A DNA stretch of 64,000 bases, taken from Datisca glomerata. Taxonomy: Eukaryota > Streptophyta > Magnoliopsida > Cucurbitales > Datiscaceae. The position numbers and the translations under genes were made by a program. Positions 47,436-58,689 of the stretch are shown here, piece by piece (the first letter of the stretch is position 1; every line of letters starts with the position of its first letter). Below the pieces are notes generated by a model. It saw only the letters and a list, made by a program, of their open reading frames with translations. It was not told where the DNA came from and did not search any database. The stretch is from NCBI GenBank assembly GCA_003255025.1, contig QANY01008646.1, forward strand, positions 680,905 through 744,904, read 5' to 3'.

Positions 47436-48241
47436 ATGTTTTGCTTTGAGCTAAGTACCCAATTGATAACCTCTCAAATTTTAATTTACGATCACTATTT
47501 AAAAAAAAACAAAACGTTTTATATTAAATAATATTCAGAAGGGAACAAACGTTTTTGACAGTTGAAATGTTTCAAAATCAGCCAGATGATTTTATGTCAC
47601 GAGGCAATGAATTGCAAAATTTTTAAAATGCAAGACTAAATTAGCAATAAAATTATGCAAGGGCCAAGGGATGTGATCGGAAAATAGTAAGTGATGCGTC
47701 TTTGCATTTTAACCTAAATTTTTTTATATAAAATTACAGATTCTATAAAGATTAAAGATATTATGACCTAACACATCACCTCATGAATGTAAAGACTAAT
47801 CCAGATATCAACATATTTTGATATCCATGTCAGCCAGCAGTAAACACAACAATTAAAGATTTAAAACAGTTTTCTCTGAATACTATCAGCTTTCAATAAT
47901 TTAAATTATGAATTTCCGACCAGACACGACTGACAGATAAGCCTGACATTAATAGCAGGTCTAATTTTGCGATAAAATAGCTCTGTTTCCGAACAGATTT
48001 GTCCATCAGTAAGGGGATCACATTGGTGGGAATATAGGCCAATAAGTCTGCAAATTTTAAAAGTATCATCACAATATCAATAGACCTATTCGATTTAAGT
48101 TCAAGGAGAGGCATTCATAATACAATTAATAGGAAGCGAGAATATGACAATTTCATTTATCTTAGATAGAAAACACTTAACCTCTTCTTGAATGCATTTA
48201 ACATTGAAAACAAGAAAAAAGAGTGATCTTTTGTCATTTGC
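47436..48241. other. Spacer and likely 3' flank of the dioxygenase gene
   Basis: AT-rich with no coding motif. A minus frame of 73 codons at 47893-48114 has no recognisable domain. The right end may include the dioxygenase 3' UTR. Confidence 0.45.
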
Positions 48242-49604
48242 TCACGATTTGATTGCATAGCGAGTGATGTGGATCTCATCCTCTGGTCTGGAAGGTGGAT
48301 GAGTTTTGTTCTCCACTCTCAGCAGTTGGTAATCTTTGTATAAAAACCCTTTATATTTAGGTGGCTGTCCAATTTCTGTTGTGAAGTGCGGAAGTGGTTC
48401 TACCCACTTCTCTCCATTCAAGTTGTGGAAAAATGCGAAAGAGTACCTGCTTCTTCCCTTTGGCCTCACCACTCTATGTGTTGCACTCTTGAACTTGTTG
48501 TTGCTCAGTACCTTCTCCAATTTGCACATGTCCAATCCCACCAAATTAAAAAAACAACACAAGTTAGATAAAAAGAGGGTCCTGAACTCTCGAGTTAGAG
48601 AAACATGAGGGATCATGTTGCAAAAGATGGACACTTGCAAGAGATGGATCTAATCATCGATAGATATTGAAGCAGGAATATACTTAAAGGATGGATGAAA
48701 TATTAGTTTACCTGAATAACATCACCCACATTGACGACAATGGTGCCTTGAGGAGGAGTAACTGGAAGCCATTGTCCATCCTTGCGTACTTCTAGACCAC
48801 CAACATCGTTTTGGAACACGAACGTAATACAATTTCCATCTTCGTGTTCGGTTATTCCGACGTTTTCAGTTTCAGACGCAGGGAAGTAATGCATGGCAGT
48901 CATGAAATCCCAGGTTCTGTCATGGTCGTATTCACTTAAGAAATTGGCAGGCAGTCCCAAACACTCGTTGATAATGCTCTCCACAAGCAAACCAGTTTTG
49001 CTCAAGTAAGGGAATATCTCTTCCAGTACTTCCCTACAAGAATTAACCAATTTTTAAATGTAATGTGCAGCGTTATATAAGTTTCATCATAGGTCCACAA
49101 GATAATACCATTCATGAAAATCACATAGGTACACTGACCAAAATTAAAGATTTGGGTTTAGTTTCCCTGCATAGAAATCGATCAATTGATCATTTCCATG
49201 TTTTTCCTCGTTAAGAATTCAAATGATCATATAACATCTTGACAATCTAAATCTGACCAAGTAACTGAAAAAAGTAAAAAAAAAAATCCCAATTTAGCAG
49301 TTCGAGTTGATCTGACCATCGAGATCAGATTTGATGGCTAATATCAGTTGAACTACCCTCTCCCATTGGAATCCCAACGTGAGAGAATCTCAATTCTATC
49401 TCTACTCGGATTTTCTGCCCAAACAAGTTTGAACCACATAGACTGTGCGATCAGATCTGAACAATAAAAAATAATAATAAGCAAAATTAATTTCTCTTTT
49501 TTGCACATTTTCGGATTTAGCTCATCCGAGCCATCCATATCTGTCCAGACTCCAGGTATGATGGGAGGCCCAGATAGGCTTAACTGACACATCTTCGCTC
49601 CCCT

Positions 49605-49658
<54 letters not shown>

Positions 49659-50250
49659 GTTCTTATTCTAGTGCAGAAGCTCTTCACTGAATCAACATTC
49701 CTATTAATCTTGAATACGTTGACGAACGTCTACTTCATAAATTACAATCTTAATGATTTAAATTGAAAAAAGATGATCAAAACATTCAAAAGAAAAACAG
49801 AGGTCAATGATTCTATATCGCCAGTCAAGTAATTAATACTCAGGCTCTGGAAAAAAGTTTTGCAGAAAATTAGATAAGCGATGAAGAACGTACTTGAAAT
49901 CAGGTGGATTTTGGGGTAAGACATTGAGTGTTGATCCAGGAGTAAACATTAGAAGGAACTCATTCTTGTCTGAAGAGTGAGGAGGTTGTCTGGTAACCGA
50001 CAGGAATTTGAGCACCAGATATTTCAGGAGTAGATCTTTGCTTTTCTTCATCTGAATAATTGCAAAAGGCTTCGGAGAGAAGGAGAGCTCGGCTCATCAG
50101 ACCAACAGGAACCCCATGGTTCACAATCTGAAAGAAGCCGGAGTCAGCGCAAGCTTCCCCGATGATTTTAATCGCCTTCTTCTTGCCATTTTCATCGCCT
50201 TCTCTAAAGAAAGGAGAGAGATCAACAGTGGGAATTCTTGAATTGGCCAT
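48242..50250 (-). pseudogene. 2-oxoglutarate/Fe(II) dioxygenase gene with exon 1 frameshift
   Basis: Plant 2OG oxygenase (DOXC-type, the class that modifies hormones, flavonoids and alkaloids). Exons: 50250-49894, 49033-48712, 48511-48242. Exon 1 opens MANSRIPTVDLSPFF and keeps GFFQIVNHGVP (DIOX_N). After QIPVGY the frame shifts by two missing bases at about 49990: the conserved RQPPHSSDKNEFLLMF continues in another frame, while the annotated frame stops at 49960. Exons 2 and 3 are intact and carry the iron ligands (ITEHEDGN with HxD, then SATHRVV) and the 2OG-binding RYSFAFF. Repaired length would be about 316 residues, normal for the family. Exon 3's start is approximate (48511 or 48514). 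Either a young pseudogene or a sequence error; substrate unknown. Confidence 0.85.
49608..49656. repeat. (CT)n microsatellite in dioxygenase intron 1
   Basis: About 24 uninterrupted CT dinucleotides. They lie inside the 860-bp intron between exons 1 and 2. On the minus strand this is a GA tract. Confidence 0.97.
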
Positions 50251-50504
50251 TTTCCTCAAAATTCGTGTACCAGTTCGAGTTCTTTCTTTCTTTTGCTTTC
50301 GGTTCCGTTTGTTCTTGTTCTTTTAAGTTTGAAGTTTTAGGAAAAGGCATTTTTGTCCCAAAAGATTCGGAAGAGCAGTACTGACTTCACTAATTCCATA
50401 CTCTCCATAACTAGATTCAAAAACCGTGTTAAGCAATTTCTATGTAGAATTAATTAGGCAGTGATATATTAAAAATTTAAGAATATTGATTTGAATAATT
50501 TTAA

Positions 50505-50734
50505 GGGAAAACTGCAAAAATGATCCATTTTCTAATTTAAGTTGTAAAAATGTTTAGAAATTTTTTTTATTACAAAAATAGTTGAAATATAATAAATAAT
50601 TTATTTATCACTGTATAATTTTGGTGGATAAATTATTTATCATGGTCATATTTCGGTCACTTTTACAAATAATAAAATTTTCGGTCATTTTTGCAACTCC
50701 ACCTCCGAAACCTGTCTTGTCCTGTTATTTCCCC
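50505..50734. mobile_element. Mutator-like MITE, 230 bp
   Basis: TAATTTTAA occurs perfectly at both flanks (50496-50504 and 50735-50743), the 9-bp duplication diagnostic of Mutator-like elements. Ends read GGGAAA and TTTCCCC, and inner inverted GCAAAAATGATC/GGTCATTTTTGC motifs mark the near-terminal parts. No transposase. It lies about 255 bp upstream of the dioxygenase start codon, within its likely promoter. Confidence 0.75.
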
Positions 50735-50839
50735 TAATTTTAAAGGACCAATTAATTAATCAAACTTATAATCAACTGATGTGACGATGGTTTGTAAGTT
50801 AGTTTTATTACTAAATAAATGTTATAGATGTTTTTCCAA

Positions 50840-51486
50840 CCTCCAAGGACCCGACGATATAGTCACGCCACGTTGAGAAGCTCGTGACAATGAGACTATT
50901 TCAGAAGAGCAGTGCTGACTTCACCTAGTCAGTCTTGATTAAGCTCGGGTCGCACAGGCCTAAGAGTACATGACGTCAGAACTCACGGGGAGGAGCTCGA
51001 ATAATTCCGAGCACAATGCCATCATTACTTGCTGAAAGTAGCGACCAACACATCCAATCGTCGTGGCAAAATGTCATACAAGTCTCCAAACCATCACCTC
51101 TAAGGCACATCGACAATCAATGCCCATCGTTTTATGTCAAAGGTCACCTCCGTTCTGTCCAATCAAAGACAAACATCGTGTCTTGTAAGGCTTTCCCAAC
51201 ACGCCTCCTAGAACCTTCCTTGACACGCTTCTCCTACCCAAAGACTCAAATATAAATACATCTACCAACATAGTGAAGAGATATGACTACTCTCCCCTAA
51301 GGAAATTATGCCAGAATATCGATAAAATATTGACTTAAGCATCACAGGCTCATAGACGAGGCAGCCACCCCCGATTCCTCGTCCTTTGGATTATTTGTTT
51401 GTGTTTTGCAGACATTGAGGACATGAGGAGCTCTATCCGGAAGGGAGACTGCACGAAGAATGTTGTTGAAGTTTTTGGTGAAAACA
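50840..51486 (+). mobile_element. Gypsy-type LTR (solo or 5' LTR)
   Basis: Higher-GC block with a TATAAATA box at 51251-51258 and an end GTGAAAACA at 51486, directly followed by a Gypsy primer-binding-like sequence. The left border near 50840 is approximate. No second copy was seen in the window, so the partner LTR is lost or outside. Confidence 0.55.
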
Positions 51487-51487
51487 A

Positions 51488-51510
51488 TTGACGCCGTTTT
51501 GTGGGGAACG
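51488..51510 (+). other. Gypsy primer-binding-like sequence
   Basis: TTGACGCCGTTTTGTGGGGA follows the LTR end by one base. It resembles the TTGGCGCCGTCTGTGGGGA-type sequence found just after the 5' LTR of many plant Gypsy elements of the Tat lineage. Confidence 0.6.
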
Positions 51511-52797
51511 ATTGTTAAGTTGTCCCTGTCAAAGCATTTGGAACCCTTTCTTCTCCCGCAAGGAGAAAAAGAGTCTGATATTCTACAACCGACGAAGTCC
51601 GGGATGAAAGGGAAGATTCACCCTTCCCCCGTTGGAAAAGACACATTTTAACCATCCCCACGACTACCTGGTAAAGGAAGAAGGATACAGTGGTTGTAAC
51701 CTCTTATACAACCTATAAAATGAGGAAAGGCGTACCAGCCACTACTCAAGTTATAAACGGTCTCTTGGACGAAGATGATGGCCCCATAGGAAAGTTGGGA
51801 GACCAAACTAAAACCGAACTTCGGAAGGTCGAGTTCCCCCTTTGTAAGATTTTGGTTGGTGTCATCTCAAGAAGACAAAGGAGGAGAACGGAAGGCAGAG
51901 ACCCCTGATGAACCCTTGGGGGCAATATACGAGTAGTCGCGGAGGTATCAGCGGGTCAATCTCCGTCTCAATTTTTGGTAGCCCTTTGGCCACCAGAGGG
52001 AGCCGCACGATGCGGTTAAACGAGCCAAGGGGCAGCCCCAGCTGAAATACAAAGGCTTGCATCAGTTCTCCATCATGGAAGAAACGCAAACCTAGATTAC
52101 GTGGCTTAAGGTCCCTACATCCCACTTCGGGTGAAACAAAAGGATGAAGGTCGTGCCATGACTGGCATATAGGCTCGAGAGGCAGACCAGGATGATGAGC
52201 CTTGATGAGAGGGTAAGGACGACCACAAGACCCCCTACTCTGGTTTTCGGTAGGATCGGGCTTTCCACAGGTCCCCAACATAGGGGTGTGATCTTCCCAA
52301 GCCTCCGCATGAAGTTACCAAACTAACAGAAAATGAACTCATAATCGGCGTACCACCCAAAGAGCAACCCTAGAATAAACCATAATGGTCAGAATTGTCG
52401 GTCGTACTCCCACCCAGGCAGCTGGGGAGAAAGTGTCGGGAAGAACCTATATCTGCCCCCGAGCAGAGTACGAAGCTCGAGGTGTCTCACCGGTAAGGCA
52501 GAGAAGAAGTTCATAATGGAGATGCTCCAACAAAAGATGAAGGGCCAAAAGCTCAGGAAACAGAAGCTCGGATGTGTTCGACCCTCCACCTCAGTGTAAC
52601 GGACATAAAAAATTCTGAACTCATCGACATTTTTCAGATAAAAGGTATCATTTTCTCCTCGTTTAGGATAACATCTTATAAAAATCCTCTTTGAACGAAT
52701 CTACTTCTATGAAAAATGAGAACGTGTTTGCTAATAATTTTCTGGCTATCCTATAAGTCTCCAATGATCGACTATTCTATGACGTGCGATGGAGGAT
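51511..52797 (+). mobile_element. Degenerate Gypsy internal region, domains not recognised
   Basis: Higher GC than genic spacers and full of stops in all frames. The longest frames (plus 51690-51908; minus 51862-52281, 139 codons) show no domain I can name. Position after the LTR and primer-binding-like site suggests a decayed gag region. Confidence 0.4.
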
Positions 52798-53015
52798 TAA
52801 AAAATGATGATTGATGTGGTGCTCTAGGATTAAAAAGTGTTTACTGGCGAGGTACTCTAGCCTTTCAGCCAGGATAAAAAATTGATGACTGGCGAGATGT
52901 TCTAGCCCGCTAGTTGAGACAAAAAAGTGATAATTGACGAGGTGCTTTAGCCCGCTGGTCGGGATAAAAAAGTGATGACTGACGAGGTTCCCTAGCTCGC
53001 CAGTCAAAATTATAA
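52798..53015. repeat. 45-bp tandem repeat, about 5 units
   Basis: Units of 44-45 bp such as AAAAAAGTGATGACTGACGA then GGTTCCCTAGCTCGCCAGTC. Because 45 is a multiple of three, the minus strand stays open across the array, with recurring HHFFI and LEHLAS motifs. That openness is a by-product of the period. Copies are diverged. Confidence 0.8.
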
Positions 53016-53039
53016 AGTGATGTCTGTCGAGCACTCACG

Positions 53040-54330
53040 CTCGCAGACATGATCAATTGTCTAGCCAGAGGAGTCACGCCAGGCTAGACATTAAGGAAAG
53101 ATGTCTGCCGAGCACTCATGCTCACAGACGGGATCAATCAGTCACAACCACTTGGTGGATTGCCAATCCGTCTCGTTTGAGTCATTCAACTTACCCAATC
53201 AATCACAACCTTTTGACTATCTTTTGCGTGTCCCTTTTGTCCATTCTCGTTCTTCTTCTTATCCTTCTTTTTCCATAGTTCGGCGACTGCATTTCCTGTT
53301 CTGGAGGCGTGGGTCCTCTATCATTCTTTTTCCTGTTTGACCAGTCTGTGTTTCCCGTTCTAATGAGATTTCCCACTTCCGTGCTCTTTTCTCGTTCTCG
53401 AGTTCTTCCCCGTTTAGAGTTCCTGTCCGCATTTTTTTCTTACTTCATCATCTGTTTATGCCATTTCTATTTTCCCGTCTAGCCCTCAATCTTGTCATGT
53501 TCATGGTCCACGTGTCTTCTTATGATTCGTTCTTTTTATACACGTGTCTTGGGTAATTTTTTCCCTGTTCAGACGGATTGAAACTGCACGACACATTTGC
53601 TAGCGTGCCCGATCATCTTGACATGCCTAGGCATTTTTAGCACACTTAGAAGCGCAAACCTTAATTATGTTGGGCCCTAAGGGTGTCGGGTTTTGAGTGC
53701 GACGATCTGTAAATATGTCAGGCCTTGATTGTGTCAGTCTCTAAGTGTGTCGGTGCATTCTAATCCGCTATTCTTTTACTTTTACATGTGAATGTGACGA
53801 GCGTGAGTTCTAGCTTTACATGTAACACGTTGTCATGCCCATCCGAGTCGATATGGCATGATATAATAGAAAAAGAAATTGAAATTTTATTTGTTAAATA
53901 ATATGGTTAGCCCATAACTTATAATTATAATTACAACTTACAAATACATGCGTACAAATTTTTATTGTTTTTTATGATTGTTATAGGTCAACAAAGAGGA
54001 CCTCCCTCCATACTAAACCGAAAAACCGGACCCCTTGAGCTGAACCAACAAAGCATTCCATTAAATGAAGCCCACTTCTCTCTGTCAAAGCCACTGGGGG
54101 GGACTCCTGCTCACAGGCTCCCTAAAACTAAGAGACGAAATAGAAGATGTGGGGGATACTATGATTCATAGTGAGCCATTATCGTATGCCTAGGAGTAGA
54201 GAAGAGAGCATTTTCAACCGTTCTCGAGATGTCAGTTTTCGTTCTAGAGGCGATGACCTTCCGTTCTTAAGATGTTTCACGACTTCAGCCAGTCATATGT
54301 TTCTGCTTCCTCGACACTTCTCATGAGTCT
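53040..54330 (-). mobile_element. Gypsy LTR-like fragment, inverted relative to 55480-56145
   Basis: The reverse complement of 53125-53225 matches 55725-55830 (ACCCAATCAATCA and AACCACTT..TG motifs in order). That of 54205-54290 matches the 43-bp repeats at 55487-55690 (CTCGAGATGTC, TCTAGAGGCGATGA). So LTR-like material of one family lies in opposite orientations on either side of 54.3-55.4 kb. Confidence 0.55.
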
Positions 54331-55479
54331 GGGATGAGTCATTTTTGTTCCTCGTGGTAGTGAAGTATTTTTTACATGTTCGCAATTGTTAGCAAAATAC
54401 CACTTCTACATTTCATTCACTGTAATATAACCAAAATTCACCCAGTTTCATTTTCATTTTCTTTTCCAATTTCACAACTGTTTCATTCACTGTAATAGAA
54501 CTAATTTCACCCAGTTTTCATTTTAAATTTCATTCACTGTAATGGATCCCTGTTTCATTTTCTTTTCAATTTCACCAAGAATTCCAGATGCACAGAAAAT
54601 TTGCAATTGAAACCTAACCTTACCCAAATCGAGAACTGGAAATCTTCGCGGTGGTGTTTCAATGGTGCTTCGCGGGGGTGCTCTGCGGTGGCTCTTCGCC
54701 GAACAATCTCTTTCTTCCCTCTCCTTCTGTCTGTTCGGGTTATATCAAATAACTCATAAGTATTTTTGTCAAAGGCCATTAGTAAGGGTATTTTTGGTAT
54801 TAAAAAATAAATAAATGTGTTAAGTAAATATTTAACAATTTTGGGGGTTTTTTTTCCGATAAAATGATATGTGAAGGGAGGTTTGTTTGTTTTTGAAACT
54901 AGAGGGGGTGTCTGTGTATTTTAGGCAAACCTGAGGAGTTTTCAGTGTACTTTTCCCAAAAAGATAAACACAAGATCATATGGAACATGCTGCCAGTTTG
55001 AACATATAAAACATACATTACTTTCAAAGGACACGCTATAAAAATTTTAATTAAAAATTCTATTATGTAATATCGATAAAGGTTCATCAGGGAGGGTGTT
55101 CAGGTTTGACCTAGCAATGTAATTGAGAACAGATTCTCCATGCTGGGATACCACTTAAATATCACTACCCCTTACCTAAGGTGTCAATATGTGTTAGGCC
55201 GCCCATTGGCCCGAAGGCCTGGCACATACACTCTTATAAACACAGGTTGTGTCAGGCACAACACAACAACCCGCTACTGAGCATAAGCACAACTTAATAG
55301 GCAAGGCATATTGCCTTGCCACCATTTAGTTTTTTTTTTTAATTATTTTATTTTATAAATTAAATTAGATTCTTTTTTAATTTAGTTAATTGTTTAATTC
55401 ATTTACAAGTTAAATTCTAATTCTATATATGCTTTTAATTTTTTAAATATTTATAAATGATTTGTAAATTAATTGAGTG
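54331..55479. other. Spacer with TTCATTCACTGTAATA repeats and a possible DNA-element end
   Basis: At 54410-54560 TTCATTCACTGTAAT occurs three times, each followed by a CACCCAGTTT/TTTCATTTTC tail. Around 54840-54960 there is GGGGGTTTTTTTTCCG and a GGCAAACCTGAGGAGTTTTC stretch that resembles subterminal sequence of plant DNA transposons; the class is uncertain. Minus frames at 54555-54779 and 54899-55087 have no domain. Confidence 0.35.
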
Positions 55480-56145
55480 TCAGCCAGAGCTAGAAAGTGG
55501 GAGATCGTCGCCTCCAGAACGGGAACCGACATCTTAGGAACGGGAGATCGGCGCCTCCAGAACGGGAACCGACATCTCGAGAATGAGAGATCATCGCCTC
55601 CAGAATGAGAATCGACATCTCGAGAACGAGAGATTATTAACTCCAGATTGGGAACCAACATCTTGAGAATGGAGAATCATTACCTCCTATACCAGACAGA
55701 TCATCAGAACGAAAAGAAGGGTTCAGACTGACAGTCAAGTGGTCATGATTGATTGGGTAAGACTGCATCACTTGGACAAGATATATTGGTAAGTCACTAA
55801 GTGGTTCTGACTAATTGGCTCGGAATCATAGGGAACTGCCATGTGATATGATTGATAGGCGGCTGAGTGTGAGAGATGTAAGATAAGGAAGAAAGGAGAT
55901 CCCACGAATGAGTTATCTTAGGCCCGACCTCACCTGATATTTTGATTATTATTTGGTTATTTTTAGTGAAATCCATGCAATTGGGAAGATATATATGAAG
56001 CCATCTACTCAAAAAAGGGATAGACTTTGAACTCTAGATGATTTTGGGATCATCAAATATTTCTTTATGTATCACTGATACTAATACAAATTTCATCCAC
56101 ATCAATACATTTTTCCCTTAATGTTGAGGAGGACTGGAAAATTCT
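55480..56145 (+). mobile_element. 5' LTR-like region of the right-hand Gypsy element
   Basis: Precedes gag and shares sequence with the inverted fragment at 53040-54330. It begins with a tandem repeat (about 55487-55690, unit about 43 bp, GAACGGGAACCGACATCTCG then AGAACGGGAGATCGGCGCC). Its end lies before ATTTTGATGCTTTCATTGAG at about 56151, a sequence found just after the LTR of some plant Gypsy elements. Exact LTR ends are not clear. Confidence 0.5.
55487..55690. repeat. 43-bp tandem repeat, about 4.5 units
   Basis: Repeating GAGATCGTCGCCTCCAGAAC then GGGAACCGACATCTCGAGAA. The left units are nearly identical and the right units (55610 onward) more diverged. A reverse-complement relic of the unit is at 54205-54290. 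Confidence 0.8.
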
Positions 56146-56216
56146 TTTACATTTTGATGCTTTCATTGAGAATCTGAGAAAGAGGTTCAAGAGACCTACC
56201 ATAAAAAACCATAAAC

Positions 56217-57766
56217 ATGCATAGAACTAGATCCAACACAACTCTGAATGGAAACAACAACCACATAAACGAAGATGAGCATGCAGATCAATCGAACCCG
56301 CCCACAGAAATGCTACGAACGATCCTTAACGGGATGCACGAGATGGACAGAAGGAATACTGGAGCAAATCAACCATATAAACGATCCTTAACGGGATACA
56401 TAATGTATGGTAAAATGTGCAAGAGCAAATCAACACGTTACAACAAGAACTCGTGAAAACATGAGTAGAAGTAAGCCAATGGGTGAATGATGATAAACAA
56501 GAAACCCACTCTGAGGGTGACCAATGAGACAAAAGACAATGGGACCGCGAGAACGAATGAAGCATATGAAGAGAAGAAGAAGTCCAATCGCGAAACCTTA
56601 TGAAGGAAACTATGGGAGAGGTTCAGCAACCCCGAATCATGTCAAAAGAAGAAGTCGAGGAGTTGTCTGACTAAAAATGATAGAGATAAGGAATCTCGAG
56701 TGTACGGGAAAAAAAGACCTCGATCTCTTATCAGGACACCGTTAGGCCCAGAAGTTCTAGCAGCACCTATACCCAAAAAATTCACTGTGCCCAGGTTCAA
56801 ATGTTACGAAGGAAAGTCTGATCCTGTAGACCATCTCCGACGATTCAGATAAGATATGGCACTGTACCAACACGATGACAAACTGATATGTAGAATGTTC
56901 CCTACCAGTTTAGACGGACGACTTTGAAGTGGTACCACTCCTTACCAATGTACTCAATCACTAACTCTACTATTATGTCCTCAGTTTTTATAGAATAGAT
57001 CTCAACATACTATACCGTCATGGAAGACTCGGAACATCCGTTGACAATCTCCACCAAGGAAGGGGAGTCCCCGCGAGAATACACTCACTAGTTCAAAGAA
57101 AAAATAGACAAGATCAAGAACTGCAACGACCAGTTCACCAGATTGGCCTTCCGATGAGGGCTGGACTCGGAATCGCATTTCTTTGAGGACCTGTTTAAAG
57201 TAAAGCCATTTTCATGGCAAAGGTTTTTCAACACGCATGAGCTTATATTACGTTGGAGGAAGAGAATAGAAGTATGTGAAGAAAGGTTGAATAGAAGGAA
57301 AAAGAATCTCAGAAGCGCGAAATAAGCTTAAGACCTGAAGGGAAAAAGCATGACGAAACAGAAAAAATGGATGGGAAGAAGACCCAACAGAACAGGAATT
57401 CCCAACGGATGCGAGATTTTGACACAATCCATCCAGAGGGACAAGATCTACACACCGTTGACCATCCTGGTCAACCAAATACTGGAGACAATCAAAGATG
57501 AACCTTGGATGAAAAGACCAGCCCCGTTCACTAAGAAACCTAGCTACAAAGAAAAAGACAAATATTGCTCTTATCATAATAGCAACGGACATTACACGGG
57601 AGACTGCTTCCAGCTCAAAGACTATATTGAACAACTGATCAAAGAAGGGTACCTTAGCCAATTTGTTAAAAGAGATGAACTGAAACATCAGATTGAGAAA
57701 GACAACCGGGAAGAGGATAGGAAGAATAAGGGAAACAGCCCCTACGCATCGTCAACATGGTTATAA
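56217..57766 (+). pseudogene. Gypsy gag, broken
   Basis: Starts with MHRTRSNTTLNGN at 56217. The Retrotrans_gag domain is read near 56775-57240: FTVPRFKCYEGKSDPVDHLR, CRMFPTSLDGRL, SPREYTH, RLAFR and DSESHFFEDLFKVKPF. The C-terminal part is open at 57350-57766 with YTPLTILVNQILETIKDEPW, then a CCHC-like box CSYHNSNGHYTGDCFQLKDY followed by IEQLIKEGYLSQFV. These are family-typical for plant Tat-lineage Gypsy gag. At least four stops or frameshifts separate the pieces. Confidence 0.8.
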
Positions 57767-57769
57767 CAT

Positions 57770-58110
57770 TAACCGAGCAAGAAGGGATGACATAAAAGGA
57801 AAGGAAGATATACTGCAAACGGCCAGCGTTGGAAAGACATCAGCTGAAGAACTCAATTTTCAACGGGGGCTCGCTGCTTGTGTTCGGTGACTCCGATATA
57901 GAAAATAATGAGCACCACACCGATGCCCTCGTTATTTCAATTCAGGTTGGCAACTGCTTGTTTATGAGAGTCTTGATAGACGATATAAGTATAGTAAACA
58001 TCTTATATCGGGCAACCGTAGAGAAAATGTCCATGGGCGATGAGAAATTGCAAGAACATCACAACCATTGTTCGGATTCAACGGAGCCATTAGCTATTCA
58101 GAAGAAACAC
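57770..58110 (+). pseudogene. Gypsy protease, active site altered
   Basis: Follows gag with HHTDALVISIQVGNCLFMRV then LIDDISIVNILY. In active relatives the position reads VLVDNGSSADILY, so here the D-x-G/S active-site triad has become DDI and is lost. The frame ends with a stop at 58111 soon after, and downstream linker sequence continues in other frames. Confidence 0.7.
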
Positions 58111-58689
58111 TAACGCTCCCAGTAAGCGCAAACCCATTTAACCATATGAGCAAATTCATGGTGTTGGGAATAACTTCCCCATACAACGCAATCCTAGGAA
58201 GGACTTGGCTCCACAAATGAAAGTTGTACCCTCAATATTCTACCAAGTGTTGAAATACCCATCCCTAGAAGGAGTGAAAATAATAGAAGGCAACCATGGC
58301 ACAACTCGTATCTGTTTAGTAACTGCTTTAGAATCTGCAAAGAAAAAAGCCATAGAAAAGGTTGAGGGAACCGCAGATCTATAACAATTACAGGAAGACA
58401 TGCATGATGACCCAAGGTACGAGACATGAGAGGAAACAGAGCCTCTATGCTTAGGGACCCAATAAATAACAAAAATTGGTGCCTGTCTCGAAGAAAGTGA
58501 GAAAAAAAGTTGATGGAATTCTTAAGGGAAAACAAAGATACGTTCGCGGCAGCAGCACAGGAAATGCCCAACATCCTAAAGAAAATCATCTGGCACAAGT
58601 TTAAACACTAATCCCACTATGAAACCTATAAAACAAAAAAGAGAAGCTTCGTCCCTAAAAGGAATGAAACGATCAAAGAAGAAGTTGAG

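Noticed and set aside
48336..48608. Plus-strand ORFs opposite dioxygenase exon 3
   Set aside because: Shadow frames of the minus-strand exon carrying the THRVV and RYSFAFF motifs.
56326..56629. Minus-strand ORFs with hydrophobic segments
   Set aside because: Antisense to Gypsy gag; hydrophobicity reflects the complement of charged codons.
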